A stretch of 64,000 nt of DNA from Oegoconia quadripuncta (GCA_949316235.1 OX438742.1:35656853-35720852), one strand, 5' to 3'; positions 40,301-44,512 are shown, numbered from the stretch's first letter. Notes: generated by a model not told the origin, from the letters alone. Numbers and translations are program-made.

Positions 40301-42602
40301 ACGTAAGTACGTCAACATGGGCATGTTTTACCCACGAGGTGTATAGGCATCGCTAATTCGTTTATGCCGTATAAAGTTTAATTTATATTTTCTAGATTTT
40401 AACAATGGCTAGAACAGGTATTGCAGATTTTTTTAGAAATTAGATTGATATTGAAAATTAAATTTTCAAAGAACTGACAATATCGCTCATGCTACTGAAG
40501 TGGTGGATGACGAACTTGTCTATTTCTTTAGAGTGAAACAGATAATAGATAGATAATAAAAAGATTAAGCCTAGCTATTCAGCGGGGCAATGCAGCCAGT
40601 GTGTTGGGGACAATGCCCCAGGTGGGAGAGCTGGACGCGATACATTTTTTGAAATTATGTAAATATTATGTTATTTCTATTGTAAACTATAGATAGATAA
40701 AGCGTTTATTTGCATATTACAGAAACACATACAAAAATATTCGACACAAAAATAATTCTGCTTGGTGTTATTCTTACGAAATTTACCCTTATTTCACAGT
40801 AATAAAAATAAAAACAAAAATTAATTACAACTGTTACAACTTAATAATAAAGTTGTATGTGTATCTGTACCACAAATGGGCCGTCGCTCAGTGTGGATCC
40901 TCACCTATAGCGGTAAGACACTGATTTTCAGCTAGTGCCCTGCGAGAGAAAGCGAGGGTTAGGGTACCAGTGCAAAAATTTTCAATAACAACCATAAGTG
41001 TGTATTTTATAAAGATCATGTTGTACGGTGGTGTATACTAATAGTATGGATCATAATGATACTCGTTTAAAATTATAATTGTCAAAAGTGGGCATAACCT
41101 AATTAACTAAATACCCACAACGCGAACAAATCAAGATGTCTGTGAGCAGCTACCTCATGGATGGATGGAGATGGGCTCATTGTCAACTCTACCTAAGTCA
41201 CAAGCTATCCAATGCTAGTCTTCAATTGTTTTTGATGGAATCTGCATTCTTTAAAGCGACAAATACCTTTAGATAATATTTTATATTGGAACCCGCTGGT
41301 TGTCGAAGTTACCAGAAAAGTGTCCCTATGAAACTTTTGCTCACTAAAATTACTCTTGCCTATATTTTTTTAAGAATTTTGGACTATGTTGACCTCTGTT
41401 ATCCCAACCTTGCAGTTGACCTTCTCAACAAACTTGAGCGACCATCGGATTCGTATTTCATTACCTTGGCAAGTAGATCTGACCAATACAGGCGTCAGGT
41501 GAATGGATTTACAATCCGACGCCGTAAACATTTGAATATTTTTTCATACCGTGTCCTTTTTATTATTCCCTCATATACTTATATTATACAAGGGTATAAC
41601 AATAGCATTGTTGTGTTCCGGTTGTCAGAGATAAGATAGCCAGTCCCTCAAATGTGTTGGGGTTTCCGGGTCAGTACGCTTCCACCATCGAGACCCCATC
41701 TTCACTTAACATCAGGTGTGATTGAGGTCAAGAACGAACCCGTCGTGCATAAAAAAAAACAAACCCGTCTCTTTATGATCGTGGTCATGACAGTATAGAC
41801 GCTACAGCTCGGAGCTCCCAAAAAAATTGCGACCACCAATCCGCCTGCCCAGTGTTGCGTTTATGGCAAATCCGACCATGGATAGTGATGCAAATCGTTA
41901 TGATTTTGTTGTGTCTATGTGATGTTTATTATTAATTAATCTTTTTCAAGGAAAGTTTTGGAGAAGTTGAATTTGAAATGTATATAGAAATCTCTCGGAA
42001 ATCGGTATCCATATGGACACGGGTTTGAAAAACTGCAGTCGCACACTTACATTGTCATGGCGATGCGGAGCGTTCACCTTGTCCGAGCACGTTGCGAACT
42101 CAACATGATATCAAACGTGACTTACCACGTGTCCTAATTGCTATCTTGCTACTACAATGTCGATGTGTAACAATGAAAACAATACTTTATGCACTGACCT
42201 TCTTTGTACTGAGAGTTTATATACGAATAAACTTTTCCCCGACCCATTAATATGCTAAGAATGTTTGTTTTGCTTATATACACTTTATTGTATAACATAA
42301 TAATAATAAAAACATAATAATACTTCAGGTATACTATAAATAACCTTGCATAAATATATAAAACTATTTGCAACACCAAACTTATTAACTGTATTAAAAC
42401 TTATAACTTAAAAAAAGAGAGAATTATTGTAGTATTTGTAGAGAGAGTAGTAGTAGAGAGAGTATTTGTTCAATTGTATCATGTAACGAATATTTTTTTT
42501 ATAAAGTTTTAAATACCACCTATTGTCTACACCAAGAATCATGATGACTGAACGCACCTGCTGTTCCCGCGCGTACCTCTCGTACGCCGCTTCAGCGGCC
42601 AT
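4072..42602 (-). CDS. facilitated trehalose/sugar transporter (Tret1-like, MFS), 7 coding exons
   Basis: A sugar porter of the major facilitator superfamily, expected to carry trehalose or another sugar across the plasma membrane. Coding exons (transcript order): 42602-42558, 12757-12622, 11818-11590, 8058-7902, 5629-5237, 4890-4604, 4381-4072. All junctions are GT/AG, phases 0,1,2,0,0,2 agree, and the total is 1557 nt = 518 aa plus stop. Family motifs: DYFGRKKAL (about 80-88), VGEISDPSIRG (about 132-142), VPETPIWL (190-197), [17 protein letters not shown] (403-419) and LPETEKKTL (471-479). The hydrophobic segments fit 12 helices. HTMSG (291-295) stands where many sugar porters have QQxxG. 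The central loop has a Cys/His cluster (C239, C242, H251, C253, H255). Exons 2-7 are very secure; exon 1 is inferred from phase, donor and position. The substrate cannot be told from sequence. Confidence 0.85.
4382..4603 (-). other. sugar transporter intron 6
   Basis: A 222-bp intron with donor GTAAG (4603-4599) and acceptor TTTTCAG. No repeat recognised. Confidence 0.85.
4604..4890 (-). CDS. sugar transporter exon 6
   Basis: Encodes residues 321-415 plus two bases of 416. Helix [12 protein letters not shown] is followed by the loop KLIGKRK (a degenerate GRR/K motif), helices [15 protein letters not shown] and [17 protein letters not shown], and [11 protein letters not shown], which is near-diagnostic of the TM10 region in this family. 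Acceptor CCTTTTCAG before 4890; donor AA|GTAAGA. Confidence 0.93.
4891..5236 (-). other. sugar transporter intron 5
   Basis: A 346-bp phase-0 intron with donor GTAAGT and acceptor TTTTCAG. AT-rich, no element recognised. Confidence 0.85.
5237..5629 (-). CDS. sugar transporter exon 5
   Basis: 131 codons, residues 190-320. It begins with [13 protein letters not shown] (post-TM6 PESPRWL-type motif) and holds the large cytoplasmic loop. Unusual residues in the loop are a C-x2-C-x8-H-x-C-x-H cluster (239-255). TM7 follows ([17 protein letters not shown]). Acceptor CAG at 5632-5630, donor GTG|GTAAGT. Confidence 0.93.
5695..5900. repeat. dispersed repeat with 'agggttcc...gtccgtctgtctg' signature
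   Basis: The block with 'tagggttcctgtccca', 'atggaaccctag' and runs of GTCTGTCCGT matches a repeat I know as very common in lepidopteran genomes. Related copies are at 36960-37250 and 60770-60995. Its mobile-element class is not settled by this sequence. Confidence 0.5.
6376..6656 (+). mobile_element. SINE-C, near full length, (GAT)n tail
   Basis: The tRNA-like B-box region 'ggtccgggttcgattccc' is followed by a middle part ('tgtgcatttatccgac', 'acggtgaaggaaaacatcg'), the block 'gcattgggccagcgtggtgg' and the end 'ggcctatatcccagcagtgg', then (GATGAT)n. A second long copy is at 63058-63342. Confidence 0.8.
6826..6985. mobile_element. MITE family 1, copy 1
   Basis: 160 bp with long terminal inverted repeats: 'aatggtgccgattcggatgt' at the left and its near-complement at the right (ending 'gaatcgacaccatt'). 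An inner inverted pair 'aaaaccagttttaaa' / 'taaaactggtttt' follows. The spacer 'tttctttctccctggaacag' is shared with the copy at 17411-17547. Non-coding. Confidence 0.85.
7540..7632 (+). mobile_element. non-LTR retrotransposon 3' end
   Basis: 'ggaagagatctcttacagag' followed within about 70 bp by AATAAAG and a TAAATAAAG tail. This is the 3' UTR type also seen at 10650-10756, 31380-31515 and 60320-60435. No coding part. Confidence 0.6.
7902..8058 (-). CDS. sugar transporter exon 4
   Basis: One base completes Ser137, then 52 codons: DPSIRGML (end of the cytoplasmic loop after TM4), helix [18 protein letters not shown], then [13 protein letters not shown] and helix LAAMFLVLF leading to VPETP in exon 5. 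Acceptor ACTTCAG before 8058, donor TTC|GTACGT. Confidence 0.93.
8453..8720 (+). repeat. left terminal inverted repeat (268 bp)
   Basis: Perfect reverse complement of 10305-10572 except for two substitutions (near 8586 and 8613). On the minus strand it contains a Pol III B-box match, GGTTCGATTCC, at 8609-8599. A short frame across it is a by-product of the TIR. Confidence 0.95.
8966..9098 (+). repeat. direct repeat upstream of the transposase
   Basis: Two ~37-bp copies starting at 8966 and 9061 (95 bp apart). Both begin 'aatttgaaaatggaacagt' and end 'agcgtttgttt', with a few differences between them. They lie between the left TIR and the transposase start and could be promoter or transposase-binding repeats, or a simple duplication. 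Confidence 0.75.
9165..10226 (+). CDS. DDE/D transposase, Tc1/mariner superfamily with DUF4817-like HTH
   Basis: 353 aa. The N-terminus (about 8-62: [20 protein letters not shown] ... [16 protein letters not shown]) matches the insect DUF4817 helix-turn-helix pattern used for TIR binding. A second helical HTH follows around [21 protein letters not shown]. The catalytic RNase-H-fold motifs are [16 protein letters not shown] and [18 protein letters not shown]. The spacing from the second Asp to the Asp of TPLD is 40 residues, longer than the DD34D of true mariners. The start is the ATG in 'gaacATGgc', with no better upstream start. It cuts and pastes its own element. No stop or frameshift is seen, so it may be functional. 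Confidence 0.92.
   Translation: MAYQVSFDLMEAYFLNDKDISRSLRWYGVKYPDRQIPSRKVLKRLVNNLKTLGRFDKRPREPQQENHTINDEELGILIYFSAFPKASVREGEHEIGVSKSKIHRVLKKHGFKSYVEGRLVQKLLPGDTERRKNFCLDIQARLLEDPNFLDNIIWTDESNFSNNGMYNRNNNRIWSKENPLRVTETNNQVRFSLNCWCGLLKNRVFLIHFYQGTLNTEKYLGILQILRDKIRNHSAAEQENLIFQQDGAPAHNSRRAADFLNECFPTWIGTNGPIRWPARSPDLTPLDFFFWGYVKDMLYKKRYENVGELQTELCHITSSVHHKMIRKSTGSGLIKRLAICVRQEGSHFEHLIN
10305..10572 (+). repeat. right terminal inverted repeat (268 bp)
   Basis: Partner of 8453-8720. Carries the B-box match GGTTCGATTCC at 10416-10426 on the plus strand, pointing outward, and ends CGCCCTG before the TA target site. Confidence 0.95.
10650..10756 (+). mobile_element. non-LTR retrotransposon 3' end ('gcaataaagagta' type)
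   Basis: 'ctggaagagatcgcttttag' and 'gataagaccgcctaattgtg' lead to 'ttgcgcaataaagagtattt' and a TTGTA tail. Closely related ends occur near 35735-35780 and 42850-42905. The tail runs straight into the pentamer array. Confidence 0.75.
10756..11090 (+). repeat. perfect (ATTGT)67 microsatellite
   Basis: 335 bp of uninterrupted ATTGT units. It starts exactly at the TTGTA tail of the preceding LINE end, which is the likely seed. Open frames in both strands (repeating YCIVL or QYNTI) are artefacts of a 15-base reading cycle without stops. Confidence 0.98.
11590..11818 (-). CDS. sugar transporter exon 3
   Basis: Completes Gly61 and runs to AG of codon 137. It encodes helix [18 protein letters not shown], the loop motif DYFGRKKAL (MFS signature between TM2 and TM3), helix [12 protein letters not shown], and [27 protein letters not shown]. 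Acceptor ATTTTCAG, donor AG|GTAATA. Confidence 0.94.
11819..12621 (-). other. sugar transporter intron 2
   Basis: An 803-bp phase-1 intron. It contains an 87-bp perfect hairpin (11981-12067) and LINE-tail-like words near 12155-12235 ('ctatgttcagcagtggacgt'). Donor GTTAGA, acceptor TTTTCAG. Confidence 0.85.
11981..12067. repeat. MITE-like hairpin with 32-bp perfect arms
   Basis: The left arm (11981-12012) starts GTACAGTCAGCTGCAGAGAA and its exact complement lies at 12036-12067, with a 23-bp spacer. No coding capacity; the form is that of a very short MITE. Confidence 0.9.
12622..12757 (-). CDS. sugar transporter exon 2
   Basis: 45 codons plus one base, residues 16-60. [29 protein letters not shown] is TM1 and the start of the first extracellular loop, ending [10 protein letters not shown]. 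The acceptor TTTTCAG and phase 0 demand a preceding phase-0 exon that supplies the start codon; none fits nearby. Confidence 0.93.
12838..13020 (+). mobile_element. non-LTR RT ORF C-terminus
   Basis: A plus-strand frame reads [17 protein letters not shown] ... [17 protein letters not shown], then a stop and a short (GAT) tail. The 'RPPTRWMDC ... ADRGDW' pattern is the conserved C-terminal end of insect non-LTR retrotransposon polyproteins. 5' truncated. A sister copy is at 20860-21055. Confidence 0.8.
13105..13310 (+). repeat. lepidopteran dispersed repeat ('gcgaaagtttggatgtttgt' type)
   Basis: 'aatgcgaaagtttggatgtt', 'ttcaatcacggcgaaacgga', 'tttgtcccgataaag' and 'gccgcgggcggaaagctag' form a repeat frequent in Lepidoptera. 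A reverse-orientation copy lies at 45545-45765 and a fragment at 55030-55080. Confidence 0.6.
13311..15300. other. intronic DNA with little recognisable content
   Basis: AT-rich. Only a SINE-C/LINE tail scrap at 14234-14285 ('aggcctttgcccagcagtgg') stands out. The short frames at 14196-14524 have no supporting features. Confidence 0.5.
15307..15490 (+). mobile_element. non-LTR retrotransposon ORF fragment (C-terminal)
   Basis: The frame [20 protein letters not shown] ... [15 protein letters not shown] is a conserved C-terminal stretch of a lepidopteran LINE ORF. After QRI the usual sequence is replaced by an unrelated or frameshifted tail. A related 3' end with 'attcagcggggcaatgcagc' lies at 40556-40690. 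Confidence 0.65.
15491..16039. other. intronic DNA, nothing recognised
   Basis: AT-rich. No coding frame, TIR pair or tandem repeat seen. Confidence 0.5.
16040..16470 (-). mobile_element. non-LTR reverse transcriptase core fragment
   Basis: The minus strand reads [20 protein letters not shown], then about 15 codons later [12 protein letters not shown], the RT catalytic YADD box. After about 16260 the homology continues in another frame ([19 protein letters not shown]), so one frameshift is present. Both ends are truncated; this is a pseudogene of a jockey/CR1-like element. Confidence 0.85.
16471..17410. other. intronic DNA, nothing recognised
   Basis: AT-rich with a few poly-pyrimidine runs. 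No supported gene. Confidence 0.5.
17411..17547. mobile_element. MITE family 1, copy 2
   Basis: 137 bp. 'atggtgtcgattcggatgta' at the left and the complement 'catccgattcgacaccac' at the right share the inner 'aaaaccagttttaaa' and the spacer of copy 1 (6826-6985). It lacks part of the left arm ('caccaactaaac'). Confidence 0.85.
18045..18307 (-). mobile_element. SINE-A (tRNA-headed)
   Basis: On the minus strand: a tRNA-like head ('gattTGAGTAGTGGGTAATG', then a B-box 'gttcgaatcccgtg'), a body with 'aaatatttatgtatgttcat' and 'tatccatagtacaaac', and an AT-rich tail. Same family as 37562-37816. Diverged and with a short insertion. Confidence 0.75.
18515..18791 (-). mobile_element. SINE-A2 (second tRNA-headed subfamily)
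   Basis: The head 'acctgtttggtgtagtggtt' with a B-box-like 'ttcgaatcccgct' on the minus strand, and the body end 'tagtgtggacctagacagcg'. It contains a 20-bp perfect hairpin (18644-18685) in the body. Confidence 0.75.
18644..18685. repeat. perfect hairpin, 20-bp arms, 2-nt loop
   Basis: 'attcataactcgggtataca' is followed after 'tc' by its exact complement. It lies inside SINE-A2 where other copies have only one orientation of 'ataactcggg'. Confidence 0.95.
18792..19870. other. intronic DNA, nothing firm
   Basis: AT-rich. Words near 19470-19560 hint at a degraded LINE but no frame can be followed. Confidence 0.4.
19875..20000 (+). mobile_element. RTE-like non-LTR ORF C-terminus
   Basis: The frame reads [18 protein letters not shown] ... 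NPTLWNSM and then 'catgttcaacagtggacgtc'. The RW..DL.K.AG..W pattern with the 'cagtggacgtc' end is typical of RTE-type LINE 3' ends in Lepidoptera. Reverse-orientation ends occur at 27590-27665, 28185-28225 and 55083-55150. Confidence 0.7.
20174..20216. repeat. perfect hairpin, 18-bp arms, 7-nt loop
   Basis: 'tagtgttattcctctatg', loop 'gtatagt', then the exact complement. No TIR element boundaries are visible around it. Confidence 0.95.
20400..20705. repeat. lepidopteran dispersed repeat ending 'gtcgggggttaa'
   Basis: Contains 'accaaaacagctgaaccgat', 'ttcaagaaatttagcctcta' and the end 'cgtcgtttttagtcgggggt'. I know this as a common lepidopteran repeat end. Class not determined. Confidence 0.45.
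20860..21055 (+). mobile_element. non-LTR RT ORF C-terminus
   Basis: The plus strand reads [32 protein letters not shown] and CCADPT, then a stop, 'gtgggataagggcaggaaaa' and TGATGA. Same family as 12838-13020 but a different source copy. Confidence 0.8.
21300..21640 (+). mobile_element. non-LTR RT ORF C-terminus ('[20 protein letters not shown]' family)
   Basis: Reads [20 protein letters not shown], then LGIFKRGIY and a stop, with the 3' UTR 'accacatcgtcactttccgt'. Minus-strand sister copy at 39905-40200 and a scrap at 28995-29110. In-frame stops upstream mark it as dead. Confidence 0.8.
21641..22984. other. intronic DNA, nothing recognised
   Basis: Several short frames (for example 21759-22119, 22224-22466) lack any recognisable motif or splice context. 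Confidence 0.5.
22985..23278 (-). mobile_element. jockey/CR1-like RT ORF C-terminal fragment
   Basis: The minus strand reads [20 protein letters not shown], then [27 protein letters not shown] and [12 protein letters not shown]. Almost the same sequence lies at 55690-55970. It lacks the 3' UTR and tail, so it is an internal fragment. Confidence 0.85.
23279..24329. other. intronic DNA with a CpG-richer patch holding two E-boxes
   Basis: Mostly AT-rich. At 24110-24210 a GC/CpG-richer patch contains CACGTG at 24150-24155 and 24163-24168. No coding frame supported. Confidence 0.4.
24150..24168. promoter_or_regulatory. paired CACGTG E-boxes
   Basis: Two perfect CACGTG palindromes 13 bp apart in a local GC-rich patch inside transporter intron 1. 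CACGTG is bound by bHLH factors (CLOCK/CYC, Myc/Max, USF). Function here is inference. Confidence 0.3.
24330..24525 (-). mobile_element. SINE-A, old diverged copy
   Basis: Minus-strand match to the SINE-A head ('gattgacagtgggtag', B-box remnant) and body ('gatgaatacgaaaatcatga'). Heavily mutated. Confidence 0.5.
24526..26640. other. intronic DNA, one unassigned minus-strand frame
   Basis: A minus-strand frame at 25534-25349 (61 codons, [16 protein letters not shown] ...) follows a pyrimidine-AG (TTTCCAG) and could be an exon, but I recognise nothing in it. 'cgacttcaaaaaggaggaag' at 26140 is a common lepidopteran repeat end. Otherwise unassigned. Confidence 0.35.
26660..27075. repeat. cluster of six TATCGATA palindromes
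   Basis: TATCGATA occurs at 26662, 26721, 26868, 26923, 26957 and 27048 (first base), with further near-copies. Most sit inside a longer palindrome of the form AATACTATCGATAGTATT; at 26713-26736 this is a perfect 24-bp dyad. TATCGATA is the DREF-binding element (DRE), and CGATA clusters bind BEAF-32 in Drosophila. Whether this is a regulatory cluster or a decayed palindromic repeat cannot be told here. Confidence 0.8.
27076..28990. other. intronic DNA with RTE tails and a short hairpin
   Basis: A 62-codon frame at 27032-27220 (acidic, [16 protein letters not shown]) starts within the TATCGATA cluster, without support. Reverse RTE 3' ends lie at 27590-27665 and 28185-28225. A 15-bp-arm hairpin lies at 28552-28583. 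The frames at 27830-28087 and 28540-28839 are unrecognised. Confidence 0.4.
28552..28583. repeat. perfect hairpin, 15-bp arms, 2-nt loop
   Basis: 'aaaacttttctagtt', loop 'aa', then the exact complement. Confidence 0.95.
28995..29110 (+). mobile_element. non-LTR RT C-terminal scrap
   Basis: '[17 protein letters not shown]' is readable with a small break upstream. It matches the family of 21300-21640. Confidence 0.65.
29111..30460. other. intronic DNA, nothing recognised
   Basis: AT-rich. The short frames at 29479-29697 and 30149-30331 have no support. Confidence 0.5.
30462..30793 (-). mobile_element. SINE-B (tRNA-headed), near full length
   Basis: On the minus strand: head 'gcctccatggctcaatgtaa', B-box 'gggttcgatccc', body 'gagtactcggtttggttggt' and 'ttgtcagagataagataacc', end 'acttaacatcaggtgtgatt' and 'acgaacccgtcgtgcataaa'. 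Plus-strand copies at 38083-38350 and 39411-39700. Confidence 0.85.
30794..31379. other. intronic DNA, nothing recognised
   Basis: AT-rich. The minus-strand frame at 31085-31366 is unsupported. Confidence 0.5.
31380..31515 (+). mobile_element. non-LTR retrotransposon 3' end with (AAAT)n tail
   Basis: 'ttgctggaagagatctctta' and 'tagagataagctcgcctttt' lead to 'acaataaagtgttaaataaa' and repeated AAAT. An almost identical end lies at 60320-60435. Confidence 0.75.
31515..31687 (-). mobile_element. SINE-B, 3'-truncated copy
   Basis: Minus-strand head, B-box ('gggttcgatccc') and first body half. It stops next to the tail of the LINE end at 31515, so one inserted beside or into the other. Confidence 0.8.
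31688..32862. other. intronic DNA with a GC-richer unknown patch
   Basis: About 32460-32715 is GC-richer than its surroundings and ends with an exon-like 'cggcggcaggaccaggtact'. It may be part of a retroelement. No family assigned. Confidence 0.35.
33050..34097 (+). pseudogene. mariner transposase pseudogene
   Basis: Most of a ~345-aa mariner transposase is readable. The HTH region [15 protein letters not shown] runs through [10 protein letters not shown]; catalytic Asp residues are in [16 protein letters not shown] and [13 protein letters not shown] (34 residues between the second and third). Two lesions are visible. The Trp codon of the WVPHEL signature is TGA at 33417-33419. The N-terminal segment after [12 protein letters not shown] is replaced by an inverted copy of itself (hairpin 33062-33109), which shifts the frame before RRGSNAAQ. 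The rest stays open to TAA at 34095-34097. Not functional as it stands. Confidence 0.92.
33062..33109. repeat. perfect hairpin, 22-bp arms, inside the mariner N-terminal coding region
   Basis: Left arm 33062-33083, loop 'ttat', right arm 33088-33109, exact complements. The left arm is the normal coding sequence (LKIRVIMEF) and the right arm is an inverted copy that replaces the following codons. Confidence 0.95.
34172..35028. other. intronic DNA, nothing recognised
   Basis: AT-rich. It ends with 'gcggtgttttctaacacaag' (35003-35022), which pairs with DNA to the right of the next MITE. Confidence 0.5.
35029..35290. mobile_element. mariner-derived MITE, copy 1 (short form)
   Basis: The termini 'ggtccttacctatgaaattgg' type and 'caatttcataggtaaagacc' form TIRs like those of mariner 32863-34171. 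The interior shares 'aaacatttttgatttttttt' and 'ttgcaggaattggtacatat' (here 'tcgcagg') with the copy at 52151-52556. Non-coding, 262 bp. Confidence 0.85.
35291..37561. other. intronic DNA with a LINE tail and a dispersed repeat
   Basis: 35735-35780 is a LINE 3' end ('ttgtgcaataaagagtattt', TTGTATTG tail). 36960-37250 belongs to the 'agggttccacat ... atcaagttgaaattaatacc' repeat related to 60770-60995. Other short frames (36465-36677) are unsupported. Confidence 0.45.
37562..37816 (+). mobile_element. SINE-A, full-length reference copy
   Basis: The tRNA-like head has an A-box region 'ttggtgtagtggatagtgac' and the exact B-box GGTTCGAATCC. The body reads 'catggatgtttatataaata' and 'ttatctagtatccatagtac', and the 3' end 'gattggtgtaagtgtccgaa' runs into a (TTA)n tail. 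Structure of a tRNA-derived SINE. Confidence 0.85.
38083..38350 (+). mobile_element. SINE-B copy
   Basis: Head 'ccgcctccgtggggtcattg', B-box 'gggttcgatcccc', then body and a shortened end 'atcttcacttaacatcattg' with an A-rich tail. Confidence 0.8.
38351..38890. other. intronic DNA, nothing recognised
   Basis: Two overlapping minus-strand frames (38484-38815) have no supporting motif. The patch 38580-38680 is a little GC-richer. Confidence 0.4.
38905..39345 (+). mobile_element. jockey/CR1-like RT ORF C-terminus and 3' UTR
   Basis: Reads [35 protein letters not shown] and [11 protein letters not shown], then a stop. The 3' UTR ('tcttgcttgttcttctcagg') also occurs inverted at 61240-61300. Closest to the copy at 61142-61851; a few codons before IIRFF are missing. 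Confidence 0.85.
39411..39700 (+). mobile_element. SINE-B copy
   Basis: Head 'gcctccgtggctcaatgtaa', B-box 'gggttcgatc', body with one internal deletion, end 'tgattgaggtcaagtgctaa' and 'gtgcattaaaaacg'. Confidence 0.8.
39905..40200 (-). mobile_element. non-LTR RT ORF C-terminus
   Basis: The minus strand reads [20 protein letters not shown], then [14 protein letters not shown], a stop and an A-rich end. Same family as 21300-21640 in opposite orientation. Short plus-strand frames over it are shadows. Confidence 0.8.
40201..41285. other. intronic DNA with a LINE 3' scrap
   Basis: At 40556-40690 'attcagcggggcaatgcagc', 'caatgccccaggtgggagag' and 'cattttttgaaattatg' is the 3' ORF end of the LINE family seen at 15307. 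The patch 40870-40980 is unassigned. Confidence 0.45.
41286..41600 (+). mobile_element. non-LTR RT ORF fragment
   Basis: Reads [34 protein letters not shown] and, degraded, [14 protein letters not shown]. '[16 protein letters not shown]' is a conserved stretch downstream of the RT domain in insect jockey/CR1-like elements. Confidence 0.75.
41592..41762 (+). mobile_element. SINE-B, 5'-truncated, A-rich tail
   Basis: Begins within 'aatagcattgttgtgttccg', continues 'cagagataagatagccagtc' and 'atcaggtgtgattgaggtca', and ends 'cccgtcgtgcataaaaaaaa'. Directly abuts the RT fragment before it. Confidence 0.8.
41763..42557. other. intronic DNA next to the transporter first exon
   Basis: AT-rich with a small (AGT/GAGA) run near 42420-42470. 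No separate gene supported. Confidence 0.45.
42558..42602 (-). CDS. sugar transporter exon 1 (start codon exon), inferred
   Basis: 15 codons, [15 protein letters not shown], then donor CAG|GTGCGT. The phase (0) and sense fit exon 2, which begins VLACLALDF; short polar N-termini like this precede TM1 in the family. The ATG context is AAGATGG. The frame is also open upstream to an ATG at 42680, adding 26 residues (MLYKSLIKN ...), but that ATG overlaps the TATA-like box, so I prefer 42602. The link across a 29.8-kb intron is inference. Confidence 0.68.
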
Positions 42603-42666
42603 CTTAACACTAGATAATTTTAGAACGCAAGCTCTGCTCCTAATTTCATTTATGTTTTTAATTAAG

Positions 42667-42676
42667 CTTTTATATA
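42667..42676 (-). promoter_or_regulatory. TATA-like box of the sugar transporter
   Basis: The minus strand reads TATATAAAAG, 74 nt before the ATG at 42602. A start site about 30 nt downstream would leave a 5' UTR of roughly 40 nt. Confidence 0.45.
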
Positions 42677-42849
42677 ACAATTTGTAGATTATTTAAACAA
42701 TACCATCATAATTGGTGTGATTATTAATAAGAAAGAGATTCACAAGGAAAATTCAGCTACTTAATTATATTTTGCTATGGAGATTAATTATTATCATTAC
42801 CTCCTAAACAAATTCATAAAATATGTAAACTACTACATTTTTAAGTTCC

Positions 42850-42905
42850 ATGTTTATACTGTAACTACTGTTGGTGTACAATAAAGAATTTGTATTGTAT
42901 TGTAA
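42850..42905 (+). mobile_element. non-LTR retrotransposon 3' end scrap
   Basis: 'tgtacaataaagaatttgta' with a short TTGTATTGTA tail, like 10650-10756. It lies just upstream of the transporter promoter. Confidence 0.6.
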
Positions 42906-43620
42906 ATATTCATAACTCGGCAAGTAACACTAAGGAATAATTAGAATTTTGATTCAATTGGCTTCATAGCGGGATGGATCAGGCATAGAGGAGTCCGATT
43001 GAAAATATGTTGAACACACATACATTATACAAACATGCGTCAAGATTGTCAATCATACCACAAATATTTATCACCTAAAAGCGTTTGATTTAGCTTAGCT
43101 TTCCATTTTAAGACACTATAATGAGATTAGAAAAGGGAGCATAGTAATCAGAAATATTCCTAAATCAAGGTCAGAGGAATCAAGTTATTTACCTTTCTAA
43201 CTCCAAACATTTGGAGATCTACTATGCGCGAAGTGCCCCGAGTTTCGTAAATCACGCTACACGGTAATGAGATTCTCGCGGCGGACTTTTTTTATCTCCT
43301 GAACTATAAAAAAAACCACTTAGTTAAATTCACACCTTTATATTTTGTAAACAGCAACTAATGTTCTCTTGATATGAGCACTAAAAGTGTGAAAATGAGA
43401 TATTGTTATTTTTATGCAAGAAAATGGAGACGGACAAGTCAGAGTTAATGTGTTAAAAAAAATCATATATTTAAAGTTAAATTGTACGAAAATGGACAAA
43501 TGTCCCAGATAAATGACAAGTCGTACTGCTTTAAAAAAATATTAGGAGGCCCTATACTACATAGTAATAAAATTAAGCCCCCGAATATCGAAAATTTGTG
43601 CACAAAAAAAAAGTATATTT
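42906..43620. other. intergenic, nothing recognised
   Basis: AT-rich DNA between the two divergent promoters. Confidence 0.45.
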
Positions 43621-43621
43621 G

Positions 43622-43735
43622 TGTAGTTTATCAACTATCTGGTATCCATAGTACAAGCCTAGTTGCTTAGTCTGGAACCTAGATGGCGCTGTGTGTATGT
43701 GCAAAGATATTTATTATTATTATAATATTTCGTAC
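43622..43735 (+). mobile_element. SINE-A2, 5'-truncated
   Basis: 'tatctggtatccatagtaca' and 'agtctggaacctagatggcg' with a TTATTATTA tail: the 3' half of the second SINE-A subfamily. Confidence 0.7.
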
Positions 43736-44282
43736 TGTACTAACAATATTCCTAAAAAAGTCTTTTGTCACCTATCAGTTCAAATGTTACCCCAAGTTAA
43801 GCCTAATTGAGATACCTGTGAAAACCTCATGATTCCAATTGAATACAGTAGTTTCGGAAATTAAAGGTAAATAAACATTTTGAAAATTATCTTTTGTTGT
43901 TACTCCTCCTACGACGTGTCCTCAAACTGTTTTTGATTAATATATTTTGATTAATATTTGATAATATGTAAAGATATCGATAAAAGAAAGAGCTGAATCC
44001 ACCACATTACTATTATAAGAAAAATTGATTATCTAAGCCAAACTTTTATAATACGTATAATTAATTAGCTTCCATTGCTAAAGAGGAAGGTGCTTCGTAA
44101 TATTGTTTATATTACGTTATTTAATTTCAAATTATTTTAGAACGCTACCTTATAAAAATAATAAACAAAATACGAGGTAGGAGAAATCGAGGCGATATAC
44201 TTTTTAATTTTATTATTATCTCTTAAGTATTGTATTTTCTTAGGTTAGCAAAATAGGAATAAACATAAACAAAATAAAAATA

Positions 44283-44512
44283 TATCCTTAGACATACATA
44301 CAGCGCCATCTAATTCCACACTAAGCTTGTATTATGTATAACAGATGGTTGTATGTATACCAGATGGTAATATCATGTATCATACACAAATACATTTTTT
44401 GAAAATAAATACATATACAATCATGTGCCTCTAGCGGGATTCGAACCCGCAACCTCTTAGTATAGCAGTTAGGATTTTCAACCACTACACCATTTGGTGT
44501 ATCGTAATACGA
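44283..44512 (-). mobile_element. SINE-A2 copy
   Basis: The minus strand has an exact B-box GGTTCGAATCC ('ttgcgggttcgaatcccgct'), the head 'tggtgtagtggttgaaaatc' and the end 'agtgtggaattagatggcgc'. Confidence 0.8.

Larger units (their letters stand above)
12758..42557 (-). other. sugar transporter intron 1 (29.8 kb)
   Basis: Phase-0 intron from donor GTGCGT at 42557 to acceptor TTTTCAG at 12758. It is packed with transposon remains described individually. It rests on exon 1 being correctly identified. Confidence 0.65.
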
